Shown: positions 1 through 10,204, counted from the stretch's first letter. The stretch is DNA of 64,000 nt from Macrosoma leucophasiata (GCA_036365455.1 JAWQUS010000025.1:21550001-21614000), one strand, 5' to 3'. Notes: a model not told the origin generated them from the letters alone. Numbers and translations are program-made.

Positions 1-414
1 TGACAACACGCTGTCTAATCTTATTCCTTTAGTTTTAGGTGAAAGTAAGTAATAAAATGCTCAAAAAATAAAAACTAATGGGCCTACCTGAAATTTTTAT
101 GGGACCAATTCGAAACTATTCCGCATCAAACACAACAAGAATTACGTGAATCGGTCTAGAAACCTCGGCGAAATTGGCGTACATACAAAAAATATATATA
201 TACCGGTCGAATTGAGAACCTTCTCGTTTTTTTGAACTCGGTTAAAAATGACAGCAAACTCTTATGTAACGGTCTGAATGGATGCTTTTGGAGCGCATTC
301 ATTCCAGCTTTGAAACAGCCTTGCACTGGTTTGAACTGGTGCAAGTTACTCGTATTATAAACATCTCTTCACATCTGTATTGTTAAGAAGTAGGCAGTTT
401 AAATAAGAAGTGTA
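1..414. other. Unassigned AT-rich sequence
   Basis: No reading frame, repeat or RNA recognised. It ends at the target duplication of the first family B SINE. Confidence 0.4.
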
Positions 415-425
415 TAATATTTTTG

Positions 426-735
426 CTGCCTCAGTAGCGTAGTGGTAGCAGGCCACTACTATTACGCTGGAGGTCCTGGGTTCGATTCCCGGGTCGGGGA
501 CTATCAGAGATAACGGTTTAAATCCTTTATCTCTGCTTCTATTGGGATTTTTCAATTTTCTGGAAGTTTCCCAGTACCCCGGAGTTTGGTAATGTGCCCG
601 GAGATGGCAACAGGTTCGCCACCTGTTACATGGGCCAAAAACGTAACCGGCGAGTCGTGGGTGTTTGCATGTATGATTGAATGCATGCATTTACCTCTGC
701 CTACCCCTTCCGGGATTGCAGGCGTGAAGTTACGT
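426..735 (+). mobile_element. tRNA-headed SINE, family B, copy 1 (full length)
   Basis: The head starts TGCCTCAGTAGCGTAGTGGT and has a tRNA-like A box (TAGCGTAGTGG) and a perfect B box (GGTTCGATTCC) about 40 nt later. A family-specific body follows, ending GGCGTGAAGTTACGTT. It is flanked by TAATATTTTTG (415-425) and TAATATTTTTTG (736-747), a target-site duplication with one extra T. The boxes imply a Pol III promoter. Movement by LINE-encoded reverse transcriptase is inferred from family knowledge. Confidence 0.92.
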
Positions 736-801
736 TAATATTTTTTGTAATGAAATCACAAACAAGCATACAATTTACATTGATGATTTTGATTACATTC
801 T

Positions 802-1089
802 TCTGGTGGTAGAGCTCCAGTGACGGAGTTCGCGGGTGGTACCTACACCACCGCATTACTTAATTTACTTGCCGCTAAATGGTAGTGTTCAACACTATCG
901 TGTTCCGGCCAGATGGTAATGTACGGCCCTGTAATTTCCGGCACAGAGGCATAACCTTAGGCCTCAGGAGTGCTAACGCATCTGCATTTTGACCTGGGTC
1001 TTTGTATGGGTGTCTATAAGCTGCAGTCAGCACTTAACATCGATGTAAACTGCATGCTTGTTTGCCACTTAAATTACATTTAAAAAATT
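802..1089 (+). mobile_element. Family A retroposon, copy 1
   Basis: This is the commonest family here, with more than 40 full or partial copies on both strands. The consensus is about 300 bp. It has a constant head CTGGTGGTAGAGCTCCAGTG, whose GAGCTCC/GGAGCTC arms can form a 7-bp hairpin. The middle includes TTCCGGCACAGAGGC, and the end is GCATGCTTGTTTGCCACTT followed by ATTACATAAAAAA. The fixed head and A-rich tail fit a non-autonomous retroposon. No tRNA, 5S or 7SL head is recognised, so its class is open. Confidence 0.88.
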
Positions 1090-1294
1090 TATGTTAAGAA
1101 AAATGAGGCCTATATACATCGACATATAAATAAGGATTCCGTTTTTTCTTATGAGATACGGATTATACGGAACTCTAAAACCACAATCGCTCTTACCCTC
1201 TTCTCTGGAATTGAACCTTGGACCCCATCGTAGCATTAGTATCCTACTACAATTAAACCGGATACGATAACGTGACATTATTTTAAAATGCTAT

Positions 1295-1482
1295 ACATAC
1301 GTATCTTCACGCCAGGTCATTAACGGGGTAGGCAGAGAGTGTAGAGCGCCAGATATCCCGGTCCTGACAAACCTCTCTTGCCTCGTCTGCCTTCATCATT
1401 CTCTTCATACATGCACGCCGATTCCTAAGACTTTTGACCCCACCATCAGACAGAACTCGACCTATTTGGTCATGGTAGGTCT
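1295..1482 (-). mobile_element. LINE 3' fragment, family L, copy 1
   Basis: The minus strand encodes a basic C-terminal peptide whose closest relative in this window is the family L copy at 15.2 kb (with RNR.ACMKRMM and DVWRSTLSAYP). Both end with a stop and then GATAC-rich sequence. The basic C-terminus, stop and short 3' end fit a LINE ORF2 tail. The clade is not identified. Confidence 0.6.
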
Positions 1483-1729
1483 AAATGCTATCATTTGTAA
1501 AACTTTCCTCCACCGGTATTTCGTTCACCCGATATTATAAAAGTTTGGTTTTTATAAAACGATGTTCATCTCTGTCGATGAGTGAAACTTCGAGCTTAAA
1601 GTTTTGAATGTACTCGTAATACGACACTTTACCTGTTTTTTTTTCTTGAAAGTTCCGTTTATAATATTAGAAAAGCTTCGTTCAAAAATTGGCACAGATT
1701 TTTAAGGGAACATTTCTTAAGCGGCGTTG
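1483..1729. other. Unassigned spacer
   Basis: AT-rich sequence with no recognised feature. Confidence 0.35.
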
Positions 1730-1739
1730 TGCACTTTTA

Positions 1740-2031
1740 ACGTAACTTCACGCCTGTAATCCCCGAAGGGTAGGCAGAGGGTAATGCATGCATTCAAACA
1801 CCCACGATTCGCCGGTTACGTTTTGGCCCATGTAACAGGTGGCGAGCCTGTTGACATCACCGGGCACATAACTTTGAGGTACTGGGAAATTTCCAGAAAA
1901 TGGAAAAATCCCAATAGAACCAAAGATAAAGCACTTTACACCAATATCTCTGATAACCCCCTACCCGGGAATCGAACCCAGGACCTCAGCGTAGTAGTAG
2001 TGGCCTGCTAGCACTAGTTTACCGAGGCAGT
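1740..2031 (-). mobile_element. tRNA-headed SINE, family B, copy 2
   Basis: Full-length minus-strand copy. The B box is seen as GGGAATCGAACCC on the plus strand. The flanks TGCACTTTTA (1730-1739) and TGTACTTTTA (2038-2047) form a 9/10 target-site duplication. Confidence 0.9.
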
Positions 2032-2301
2032 TAGAGATGTACTTTTATGATGGGTAAAAAATGTTAAACTCGCGTCAGGACACGTGTTCTGATCGAAAAT
2101 TCGTAAAACGGCGAGTAGACCACTGGCGGAAGGAGGAGTAGGAATATCTGCCTCTCTATCTACCGCGTGGCGAATGTATGCCTGCGCCTGCTGTTTCGTT
2201 TATGCGACGCAGGCCCTTGCGCGAATGTGCGTGTGTGTTTGTGTTACAGCATGCTGCGGCATTGAAACTAATTCGGCATTCCTTCGTTCTATTTATGTAA
2301 A
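2032..2301. other. Unassigned sequence
   Basis: Moderately GC-rich around 2150-2240. No frame or repeat recognised. Confidence 0.3.
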
Positions 2302-2656
2302 ACTAGTGGCCCGCCCCGGCTTCGCGCGGTGAAATGTTGCCTACCCTGTCCTATTCGTCTTAGCGTGATGATTAAACATAGATATAGCCTAAAGTCTTCC
2401 TCGATATCTTTTAAAGTTTAGGCAGCGTACGCAAAATAAGTAACTTTTCTGGTTGATTTTTTACACCTTGTGTCTGAAAAACCCAAATTTCTTACAGAAC
2501 CCTATTTTTTCCAAAATAAAATATAGCCTATCTTACCCGTGGATAATGTAGCTTACGAATAGTGAAAGAATTTTTAAAATTGGTCCAGTAGTTATTGAGC
2601 CTATTCATTACAAACAAACAAACAAAAAAATAATACCTCTTTATAATATTAATTTA
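2302..2656 (+). mobile_element. Short interspersed repeat, family I (CCCGGCTTCGCGCGG head)
   Basis: Begins ACTAGTGGCCCGCCCCGGCT and ends in an AAACAAACAAACAAA-rich 3' region. It is about 355 bp with no reading frame. Short repeats with such heads are abundant in lepidopteran DNA. Whether they are SINEs, LINE ends or DNA elements is not settled here. Confidence 0.7.
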
Positions 2657-2804
2657 GATTATTGTAATAGTTCGGGGTTGTTACATTTTTAATGTAATAT
2701 AAATTGTCATGTTAGTGTCGCAGCGCAAAATACATAAATATTGTATTATTATTCATTTATTTTGTATAATTTTATTCAGTTTGTATGATCCAAGTTGATT
2801 GAAA

Positions 2805-3096
2805 TTTTTTTTTTTTTTTATGTAATAAAAGTGGCAAACAAGCATGCAGTTCACATTGATGTTAAGTGATGACTGCAGCCTATAGACAACCACACAATGA
2901 CCAGAGGTCAAAATGCAGATGCGCTGCCACTCTTGAGATATTAGTTGTTATGCCTCTGTGCCGGAAATTACAGGGCCGTACATTACCACCTGACCGGAAC
3001 ACGATAGTGATGAACACTACCATTTAGCGGCAAGTATATTAGGTAATGCGGTGGTGCCTACGCCCGCGAGCTCCGTCACTGGAGCTCTACCACCAA
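2805..3096 (-). mobile_element. Family A retroposon, copy 2 (full length)
   Basis: On the plus strand it starts with the T-run that complements the A tail and ends GGAGCTCTACCACCA, the complemented head. It is intact end to end. Confidence 0.9.
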
Positions 3097-3137
3097 TAAA
3101 AATAAACATATTATAATATATTATAATATATATCTAT

Positions 3138-3384
3138 TATGTCGGTTGCCTAACTAGCATGGTTGGCAATAGATGGCGCTACTGCTACCATAAAGCAAGG
3201 CAATAAATGTGAAGGAAAGATTTGACAAATCGGGCAGGACTTCAGTAGCTCAGTTGGAAGAGCGGCTGGACTAGATTCCCAGTAGGCCGCGAGTTCGAGT
3301 CTCGCCTGAAGTCAAATTTTTCTTTCCATTTTTCTTTAAAATATATTTCACAAGCATGTGTTAATGCGAAATAATATAAAAACA
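3138..3384 (+). mobile_element. Family D element carrying a tRNA-like cloverleaf, copy 1
   Basis: A 76-nt cloverleaf at 3238-3313 has a 7-bp acceptor stem (GACTTCA/TGAAGTC), D-stem GCTC/GAGC, an anticodon arm with AGA in the anticodon position, and T-arm GCGAG/CTCGC with TTCGAGT. The unit is repeated with both flanks at 13.4 and 18.2 kb, so it is a mobile repeat and not a lone tRNA gene. The flanks GGAAAGATTTGAC and GTCAAATTTTTCTTTCC form an imperfect inverted repeat around the cloverleaf. Confidence 0.8.
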
Positions 3385-3550
3385 ATATTATAATAATTAA
3401 TATTTTATAAGTACTTTTATACTGATAATTAAAGCAATTCGTGCAAAGTTATTACCTTACCATTCCAATAAAACTATTAGTAATGCACAAATAAAATAAC
3501 AACGTATTTTTTGTTTTATTGTAAGGAAGGTTAGTAACAGAGGAGGGAGA

Positions 3551-3643
3551 GAACACTGAGGGAACACTATCATTTAATTTTGGTGGCAGTAAATTTGGTA
3601 ATGCGATGGTGCCTACGCACTCGCACTGAAAATCTGCCACCAA
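3551..3643 (-). mobile_element. Degenerate family A head fragment
   Basis: Contains GGTAATGCGATGGTGCCTAC and ends CTGCCACCAATAAAA, matching a decayed minus-strand A or A2 head. Confidence 0.55.
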
Positions 3644-4454
3644 TAAAAAAAATCCTCACAGTTAGACTTTTCACATCTCACACAGATTGACGTGACCCTA
3701 TTAGAGTTATTTTTTTTCCTTGTACAAAACCGTAAAAAATAGGAACTTACATTTAATAAATTTATCTTACACCCACGCTAATGTGAGGTGGTTTTCTAAG
3801 TACTTTATAACACGATAACGCTTAATCAACTCAGACAAAATTAAGTAATGTGGTATAGGCACCACAAGGTAGGCCTTGTAGTTGGCGAGTTCAGTTCACC
3901 GAAACATCTATCGACTGTTTAATGTTCCAGTTACGTCGTTAATAACTTTAAATTAAGGATTTTTCACCATTCACCTATATTGTATACTGTAACAAGACAG
4001 TCCCTTGGTTGCACGGCCATCTTAAATCAATTTACCACACTTTCACATAGTCACATATTGACAGTTGACGTGGAGACGTCTCCAACACTCATTACAGTAC
4101 TCAACAATGAATATTGCACATCGAGACTGCGAAAGAGACGATCGGCTCGTTTCGACTTCTTAGAGCGTTATCTCTATTGTACTCTGCCTACGTAAGCACT
4201 GACAGTCCGGTATTGGTGAAAATTTGATCAAAATGGTCGACAAACGTCAAATAAGTACGGTGCGAGAGAGATAATTCCAGGTATATAAAAAAAAACTAGA
4301 AAGTGACATTTATGTTAAGAATCACTTGCTTTAATTTAATAGAGCGTCTTGACGGCATAATAAAGCATGTGCAAAGATTGATTTATATAAATTAATTTAT
4401 AAACCTAATGGTTACCCAAATTTTATTTAACTCCACATCAATCAAGTTGCGTTT
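3644..4454. other. Unassigned 0.8-kb stretch
   Basis: No coding or repeat similarity recognised. A perfect 14-bp palindrome TGGAGACGTCTCCA lies at 4071-4084. The short frame at 3980-4195 has no recognisable domain. Confidence 0.35.
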
Positions 4455-4676
4455 ATCATCATCATCATTTCAGCCAAAAGACATCCACAGCTGGACAAAA
4501 GCCTCCCCCAAAAATTGACACAATAAACGGTCTTGGACCGCCCTTATCCAGCGATTGCCCGCTACCTTCATCGGTTCGTCGGTCGACCTCGTGGAGGGCC
4601 TGCCTACGTTTCGTCTTCCGGAACGCGATCGCCATTCAAATCTCTTCGGCCCCAACGGCCGTCAGTTCTTCTAGTT
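4455..4676 (-). mobile_element. RTE LINE 3' fragment (copy 3)
   Basis: On the minus strand the C-terminal peptide GNRWIRAVQDRLLCQFLGEA parallels the end of the RTE copy at 46.8 kb. It is followed by the (ATG)n tail typical of this RTE family, seen as CATCATCATCAT on the plus strand. Heavily 5'-truncated. Confidence 0.85.
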
Positions 4677-4778
4677 ATGCAAGTAGCGTTTGCTATTATT
4701 CTTTTTTTAAAAAAAAACATTATGTTTGTACAAGACATGGTGCAACTTGATCAATTGATATTTCGTGAAAAACTCTAC

Positions 4779-4823
4779 CGAGTATCGTGAGAGTGATCGG
4801 AAATCACTCACGCACGATACTCG
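4779..4823. repeat. Hairpin
   Basis: Arms CGAGTATCGTG-AGAGTGAT (4779-4797) and ATCACTC-ACGCACGATACTCG (4803-4823), separated by about 5 nt. Imperfect but GC-rich and stable. Function unknown. Confidence 0.6.
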
Positions 4824-5152
4824 CGCGAGTGACTGTGTGATTTTATAATGAGCAATCTAGTGGGAACCGTTTCTATAAATTTTCACTTTTAAATAATCTA
4901 CATACAGATGACAAAATTTTACACCCATATTCTAAGTCGTAATGTCGACCTTAACTCAACCTCACTCATTGGTATTCTAATAACGTCAACTCGACATTCT
5001 GCCTCTGTTTGAGGTTAGAAAGCAATTGTCAAACTCCAAGGTACCTCACGACCTACCTTGAAGTTTCGAGGAGTATTTATATTTACGCCATATTCTTGCG
5101 CTCAGTAAGTTCTTCGTGTCGGTACTGGCCTGGAAATATAATTAAACACGAT

Positions 5153-5346
5153 ATCTTATATATAAAATTCTCGTGTCACAATGTTTGTCTTCGTACTCCT
5201 CCGAAACGGCTTTACCGATTTTAACCAAATTTTGCATGCATATTCAGTAGGTCTGAGAATCGACTAACATCTATTTTTCATAACATTTTTGGACAATTTT
5301 TTTTTTAATTTTCTAGGGCGATACGTAGTTTGCCGGGACAGCTAGT
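5153..5346 (-). mobile_element. Family I short repeat (CCCGGCAAACTACG head)
   Basis: The plus strand runs from TTATATATAAAATTCTCGTG to TTTGCCGGGACAGCTAGT. A close relative lies at 43031-43232. Confidence 0.75.
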
Positions 5347-5518
5347 TTTTTTTATAAAAATGGATTTTCAAGGCTTTGTGAATGATCTTTATGATAATCC
5401 GTACACATGAGTTTCTGTCAAAATACAACTAAGAATATGGATTTCGAGGCTTCCTCATAAAGTATCTTAAGCCGAGTGTGAGTCAAGCAATGTTACAAGT
5501 AACGTCTTAGAATAAAGG

Positions 5519-5687
5519 TGTTTTTTTGTAATGGAAGTGGTAAACAAGCATGCAGTTTACATTGATGTTAAGTGATGACTGCAGCCTATTATAGACACCC
5601 ACACAAAGACCAAGATCAAAATGCAGACGAGTTACCACCCCTGAGGTCTAAGATGTTATACCTCTGTGCCGGAAATTACTGGGCCGC
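5519..5687 (-). mobile_element. Family A retroposon, head-truncated copy
   Basis: Tail and body are present. Homology stops after CCGGAAATTACTGGGCCGCAC, so the head half is missing. Confidence 0.85.
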
Positions 5688-6249
5688 ACAGTGTTAGTGT
5701 CAGAGCTCTGGGGCGTAAATATTTCACCATGTATGTTGCTACGATGATCGATTCCTTTACCGTCAAAATTGCAACATACTGATTGAGTTAGTTAAGGAGC
5801 GATCCCTTTCAATCGGTGCGGAGTCTCCGGTTTAGGTTGCAAGCGAACACCTAATCTATCTGCCACTAAATACATTATACCATTTTGAGACGTAAAGACG
5901 TATACATATACGTAGACGTAAATCCATGCACTATGGATGATAAGTCTCGTAGTAACTTTGCCGAAGGAAATCTTTTTCATCAGCATGCGGATTGGCGATA
6001 GCAGCGGTGGCAGTATGACTGCCCATCCCGCGTACTGAAATAGTTTGACTGCCATTGTTCGGTTGACTGACTGAAGAATTCTTTGCCACGGTGGTGGATT
6101 TTCCTCCAATTATGCGTAAGGAAAATTTAAAGTAAGAGAGTTATGTTATTTTAAATTCTAAATATAAATTACTTCCAAGTAGTTTAAGCAAACATTTTAT
6201 ATGAAATATCACCCTCGTCGGGTTTATTTTAAAAGTCATTTTATTTTTA
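5688..6249. other. Unassigned stretch with a 105-codon open frame
   Basis: The minus-strand frame at 5792-6109 has no recognised domain. It contains an alternating VYVYVYV run that reflects simple sequence. Treated as non-coding. Confidence 0.3.
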
Positions 6250-6625
6250 ACTAGCTGTGCCCGCGACTTTGTCCTCTTGAGAATTTATGATTGTTCAGTA
6301 CTACCCGGACGAAGTCGAGAGCGCAACTTGTACAAAAGTAGCCCAAGTTACTCCTTATTACATCAGCTATCTGGCAGTGAAAGTCCCGTCAAAATCGGTC
6401 CAACCGTTCCCAAGATTAGCCGGAACAAACAGACAGACAGACAACAGACAAAAATTGTAAAAAATGTTGTTGTTGTATATGTACCGTGTATGGACACATA
6501 TGCATTTAGTAAAAAGCGGTTATTTAAATATTACAAAGCAACACTCCAATTATATTTATTTGTATGTATGTATGTATGTATGTGTGTGTATAGATATACG
6601 CAAGATAAAACCGGTAAAAATAGTT
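6250..6625 (+). mobile_element. Family I repeat with palindromic head
   Basis: The head CTAGCTGTGCCCGCGACTTT is followed after about 30 nt by its inverted counterpart (6306-6331). Then comes a body with ACAGACAGACAGACAACAGA and a (TATG)n stretch at 6560-6585. The same head-loop-inverted-head design recurs at 21.7, 33.4 and 43.2 kb. Confidence 0.75.
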
Positions 6626-6697
6626 TTGTTTCAATAACACCTTGATCTAGCAACACAAACAGTCATTCAGATACTCGTACTTCTTAAAATTTCGAAA

Positions 6698-6850
6698 GCG
6701 CAAAACAATTATCAATTTCAATTTCACAACCGGAAGCAACAACGCCGAACGATGGAATTCGATCCGGCAAGCTAATAAACACTTTAATAATCGAACAAGG
6801 AAATGGGGGATATCGTTTTTCATTAATGTTTTGGTGTAATTTCGGTGAAT
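6698..6850. repeat. Duplicated segment Q, copy 1
   Basis: Shares GATGGAATTCGATCCGGCAA and about 150 bp of flanking similarity with 9812-9977, in the same orientation. Both copies abut a family I element. Nature unknown. Confidence 0.7.
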
Positions 6851-6931
6851 AAACATTACTTAGGTTGTTGTTAGTTAGATCTTCGTTGTTTTAAAATATG
6901 AATATGCATACTTTAGTATTTCTACATAGTA

Positions 6932-7462
6932 TTTTTTTATTTTTTTTTATTTTATGGAAGTGGCAAACAAGCATGCAGTTCACATTGATGTTAAATGATG
7001 ACTGCAGGCCTATAGACACCCACACAAAGACCGAGATTCAAATACAGATGCGTTACCATTCCTGAGGCCTAAGCTGTTATGCCTCTGTGCCGGAAATTAC
7101 AAGGCTGTACATTACCACCTGAAAACAGACGAGGCAGAATGCTGGGCCACCTGGTGCGACAATTACATCATGACAATCATGGAAGGGAAAATTGAAGGAA
7201 AGAGAAGCAGAGGGAGACCAAGAAGAAGTTATATAGACCAAGTGAAGGAAAAAGTATAAGTTGTGTCGTACCAGGATGCCAAGAGGTTGGCACAGGATAG
7301 AGAACGCTGACAGTTATTCCACCGATAAGAGCACAGCTCTTAAATATAGAAGAACATTACCACTTGACTGGAACACGATAGTGCTGAACACTACCAAGTA
7401 TATTAGGTAATGCGGTGGTGCCTACGCCCGCGAGCTCCGTCACTGCAGCTCTACCACCAGTA
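6932..7462 (-). mobile_element. Family A retroposon split by a LINE insertion
   Basis: The A sequence runs 6932-7122 and resumes at 7354-7462. ACATTACCACCTGA (7109-7122) is repeated as ACATTACCACTTGA (7354-7367), the target duplication made by the inserted 231-bp piece. Confidence 0.92.
7123..7353 (+). mobile_element. 5'-truncated LINE fragment inserted in family A
   Basis: Reads as a LINE ORF2 C-terminus with one frame break: RRMLGHLV, then MEGKIEGKRSRGRPRRSYID, then QDAKRLAQDRE. Such GK..RGRPR..W/Y tails are typical of RTE-type and related LINEs. Flanked by a 14-bp duplication with one mismatch. Confidence 0.85.
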
Positions 7463-7489
7463 ACAAGTATATAATACAAAGACTTTCCA

Positions 7490-7625
7490 TCGTCTATACA
7501 CTTAGGTATTTAAAACTACGCAACGGATTTTAAAGCAATTTTCATCAATCGACGGAGTGATTCCAAGGGTTGAATAATATCTGAATATTGCAGCACCCGT
7601 ACAAAGCTGGGGTAGGAAGTTAGTC
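7490..7625 (-). mobile_element. Family I fragment (degenerate CCCGGC head)
   Basis: Contains GCACCCGTACAAAGCTGGGG followed by TTAGT, a decayed head in reverse orientation. It ends at the insertion site of the next LINE. Confidence 0.6.
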
Positions 7626-7635
7626 TATATTATAA

Positions 7636-8898
7636 TTTGAAAAAGATTAGACTATTAACAGACGTCGATACGGCTCGCCTTGTTTATTTTAGTTATTTTC
7701 ACAGTATAATGTCTTATGGCATTTTGCTATGGGGAAATTCCGCCGACGTCAACACTATTTTTGTACTGCAAAAGAGAGCTGTCCGGGCTATCTACGGGCT
7801 GAGTCCAAGGGTATCTCTTAGAGATAAATTTAAAGAAATAAATATTCTGACTGTAGCTTTGCAATACATTAATGAAAATGTATTATATGTCCGTAAAAAC
7901 ATTAATGAGTTTCCTACAATAGGTAACAATCACAGTATAAATACTAGGAAGAAATACAAATTGTCCATGCATGCAACGCGCCTGAATAGGGTCAGTAATT
8001 CTTTTAGAAGTCAATGTATACGGTTCTTTAATCAAATCCCCAAAAACGTTCAAAGTCTATCGATCAATAAATTTAAGAAAGTAATGAAAGAACGTTTATA
8101 TAAATGTAATTACTATAAGACCTGTGATTATCTTATAATAGTAGTAAATGGGTATAATAATTAGTATCTACTATTGTTAAGGGTTGAATAATGTGAATAC
8201 CCTGGCTGAAAATGAATTCCATCTTTTATTTTGCCGTATGCATATCCGGAACAGTCATGCACGCTTAAATATCTTTGCCTTTGGCGGCGTCGTGTGGCGG
8301 GTTGCTCACTTCCCTATAAAATGGTCGAGGAGGGCAATGGCTGTCACATGCGTCATACTCGTGAACGGGTGCTGTTGGTGGGGACTGGTCTGTTCTGGTT
8401 TGCAGGGGCTACATCGCATTTAGTAGATAGCAGTTTATTTGCATCTATGCTATGGACGTTCACATTATTTGATTTTTCACGATAATCTGTACTAGTTTTA
8501 AGCTCTCATTTAAAAGAGCTCTTACTGAGTTTGTTGGGTAGCGGAGTTCATCTCAGTAGTGACTGCACTTGGAACTATGCTAAGTGAATAACATTGATCT
8601 TGACGAATAAGTTTTTCTTTTTCTTCATTTATTATAATTGAAGGAATTGAAATTTTTTTTTTTATTATGATTTAATCAAGTAGTTTAAATTCTAATTTTT
8701 AATTTACTATTAATATATGATTTTGCTTTTACTATATGTAATGGTTATTCGCTCTAGGTAGTTTATGATTTATTGAAGTTTTGAAAGTATCTGTAAAGAT
8801 CTATTCGAAATTAAAATATTTTCTAATTCTATTTTTATTTCTATTTCTATTTCTATTTCTATTTCTATTTCTATTTCTATTTCTATTTTCTATTTCTA
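7636..8898 (+). mobile_element. CR1-group LINE, 5'-truncated copy (H1)
   Basis: Carries the C-terminal part of a reverse transcriptase (7637-8164; YFHSIMSYGILLWGNSADVN, QKRAVRAIYGLSPRVSLRDK), a 3' UTR of about 670 bp, and a hexameric tail (TTTCTA)n at about 8831-8898. The same sequence lies on the minus strand at 55.2-56.4 kb within the longer copy H2. The flanks ATATTATAA at 7627-7635 and 8899-8907 are a perfect 9-bp target-site duplication. Confidence 0.93.
7637..8164 (+). pseudogene. Reverse transcriptase C-terminal remnant of H1
   Basis: 175 codons, open to a stop, matching the last part of the H2 polymerase. The catalytic FADD region is absent because of the 5' truncation, so this copy cannot encode an active enzyme. 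The first Met is internal to the original protein and not a true start. Confidence 0.9.
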
Positions 8899-8925
8899 AT
8901 ATTATAAATAGGGAATATCAGTGTT

Positions 8926-9096
8926 TTTTTTTGTATGTTTGTAACGTTTTCACACAAAAATTACTAGACCAATTTCTAAAAAAAAAAGAAAATATATATA
9001 TTTTTTAAATTTCTTAATTCTTTCATTTATAAAAAGAGTGACATAGGCTATATTATATTCGATGCACCAGTGCAAAGCCGTGGCGAGCCGCTAGTG
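8926..9096 (-). mobile_element. Family I fragment
   Basis: Reverse-orientation decayed head GTGCAAAGCCGTGGCGAGCC followed by GCTAGT at the right end. Confidence 0.6.
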
Positions 9097-9437
9097 TATA
9101 TTAAACGTAAAACTAGTTTAAATACTGAGAATACATATTTTTAAATATATTGTGGCACAATGAAAAGATATATAGATGAATTAATAGACATCGTATCTGT
9201 GCGGTCACTGCAAGTTGTGACTTCGCACTTGTTATAAATGTGTCAGTATGTCAGATTATGTCAAATGCAATAAAACGAGTCCGATCGGTGCAAATGTTGT
9301 ATTCGAACTCTCTTATTCCTAAGACAATGTCACTTATTGCTAAGTTTGCAAAAATGTGCGAGTGGTTGCTCGTACACAATAAAACATTATATTATAATAA
9401 TATAGGTTGATTAAAAATCTATTGAAAAGAAACTTGG

Positions 9438-9716
9438 ACTGGTGGTAGAGCTCCAGTAACGGGGCTCGCGGGCATAGGCCCCGCATTACCTAACACACTT
9501 GCCGCTAAATGGTAGCATTCAGCATTATCGTGTTCCGGTCAGGTGGTAATGTATGGCCTTGTAATTTCCGGCACAGAGGCATAACCTTAGACCTGAGGAG
9601 TGGTGACGCATCTGCATTTTGACCATGGTCTTTGTGTAAGTGTCTATAGGCTGCAGTCATCACTTAACATCAATGTGAACTGCATGCTTGTTTGCCACTT
9701 CCTTAATATAAAAAAG
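9438..9716 (+). mobile_element. Family A retroposon, near full-length copy
   Basis: Complete head and tail. A short internal deletion removes part of GCACCACCGC. Confidence 0.9.
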
Positions 9717-9811
9717 CCACTTACAACAATTTCCAAAATAACATCAAGGATTGTTTAAGTTTTTATACACAATTAGTTTCTTGACCTACATCATTCTCTC
9801 TTTAAATTTAC

Positions 9812-9977
9812 AACGCACAAATCAATTTCTATTTCACAACCGAAAGCAACACCGCCGAACGATGGAATTCGATCCGGCAAGCTAATAAACACTTTAATGG
9901 TCGAACAAGGAAATGGGTGAATTCATTTTTCAATAGTATGCAATCAAGGGTATCTATTTTGGTGTTATTTCGGAGAA
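9812..9977. repeat. Duplicated segment Q, copy 2
   Basis: Same orientation as 6698-6850, with the same core GATGGAATTCGATCCGGCAA. Confidence 0.7.
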
Positions 9978-9983
9978 TCTATA

Positions 9984-10204
9984 CAAATAAATAAAATTGG
10001 AGTGTCTGTTTGTTATGTAAAAATAACCGCTTTTTACTACACAGTACATACACAAAGCAACATTTTTTACAATTTTTGTTTGTCTGTCTGTCTGTCTGTC
10101 CGTTTGTTCCAGCTAATCTCGGGAACGGTTGAACCGATTTTGACGGGACCTTCACTGTCAGATAACTTATGTAATAAGGCGTAACTTAGGCTACTTTTAT
10201 ATTG
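9984..10204 (-). mobile_element. Family I repeat, truncated by family A
   Basis: Contains (TGTC)n and AACCGATTTTGACGGGACCT. The head is missing because the element stops at the following A copy. Confidence 0.75.

Noticed and set aside
1784..2011. Open frames over family B SINEs (also 355-690, 42124-42369)
   Set aside because: Shared by SINE copies because the SINE sequence is shared, and broken by ordinary substitutions.
3238..3313. Genuine tRNA gene with AGA anticodon
   Set aside because: The cloverleaf is good, but the same 76 nt with both flanks recurs at 13.4 and 18.2 kb, so it is a mobile repeat. One anticodon-stem pair is also mismatched.
4470..4655. Independent small protein
   Set aside because: It is the C-terminus of an RTE LINE fragment, followed by the (ATG)n tail.
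8231..8485. Conserved frame in the H1 3' region, also present at 55525-55779
   Set aside because: Its two copies are just the two LINE copies. It follows the polymerase stop and shows no domain, so it is treated as 3' UTR.
8781..9008. Leu/Phe-rich open frame
   Set aside because: It is a translation of the hexameric LINE tail, not a membrane protein.
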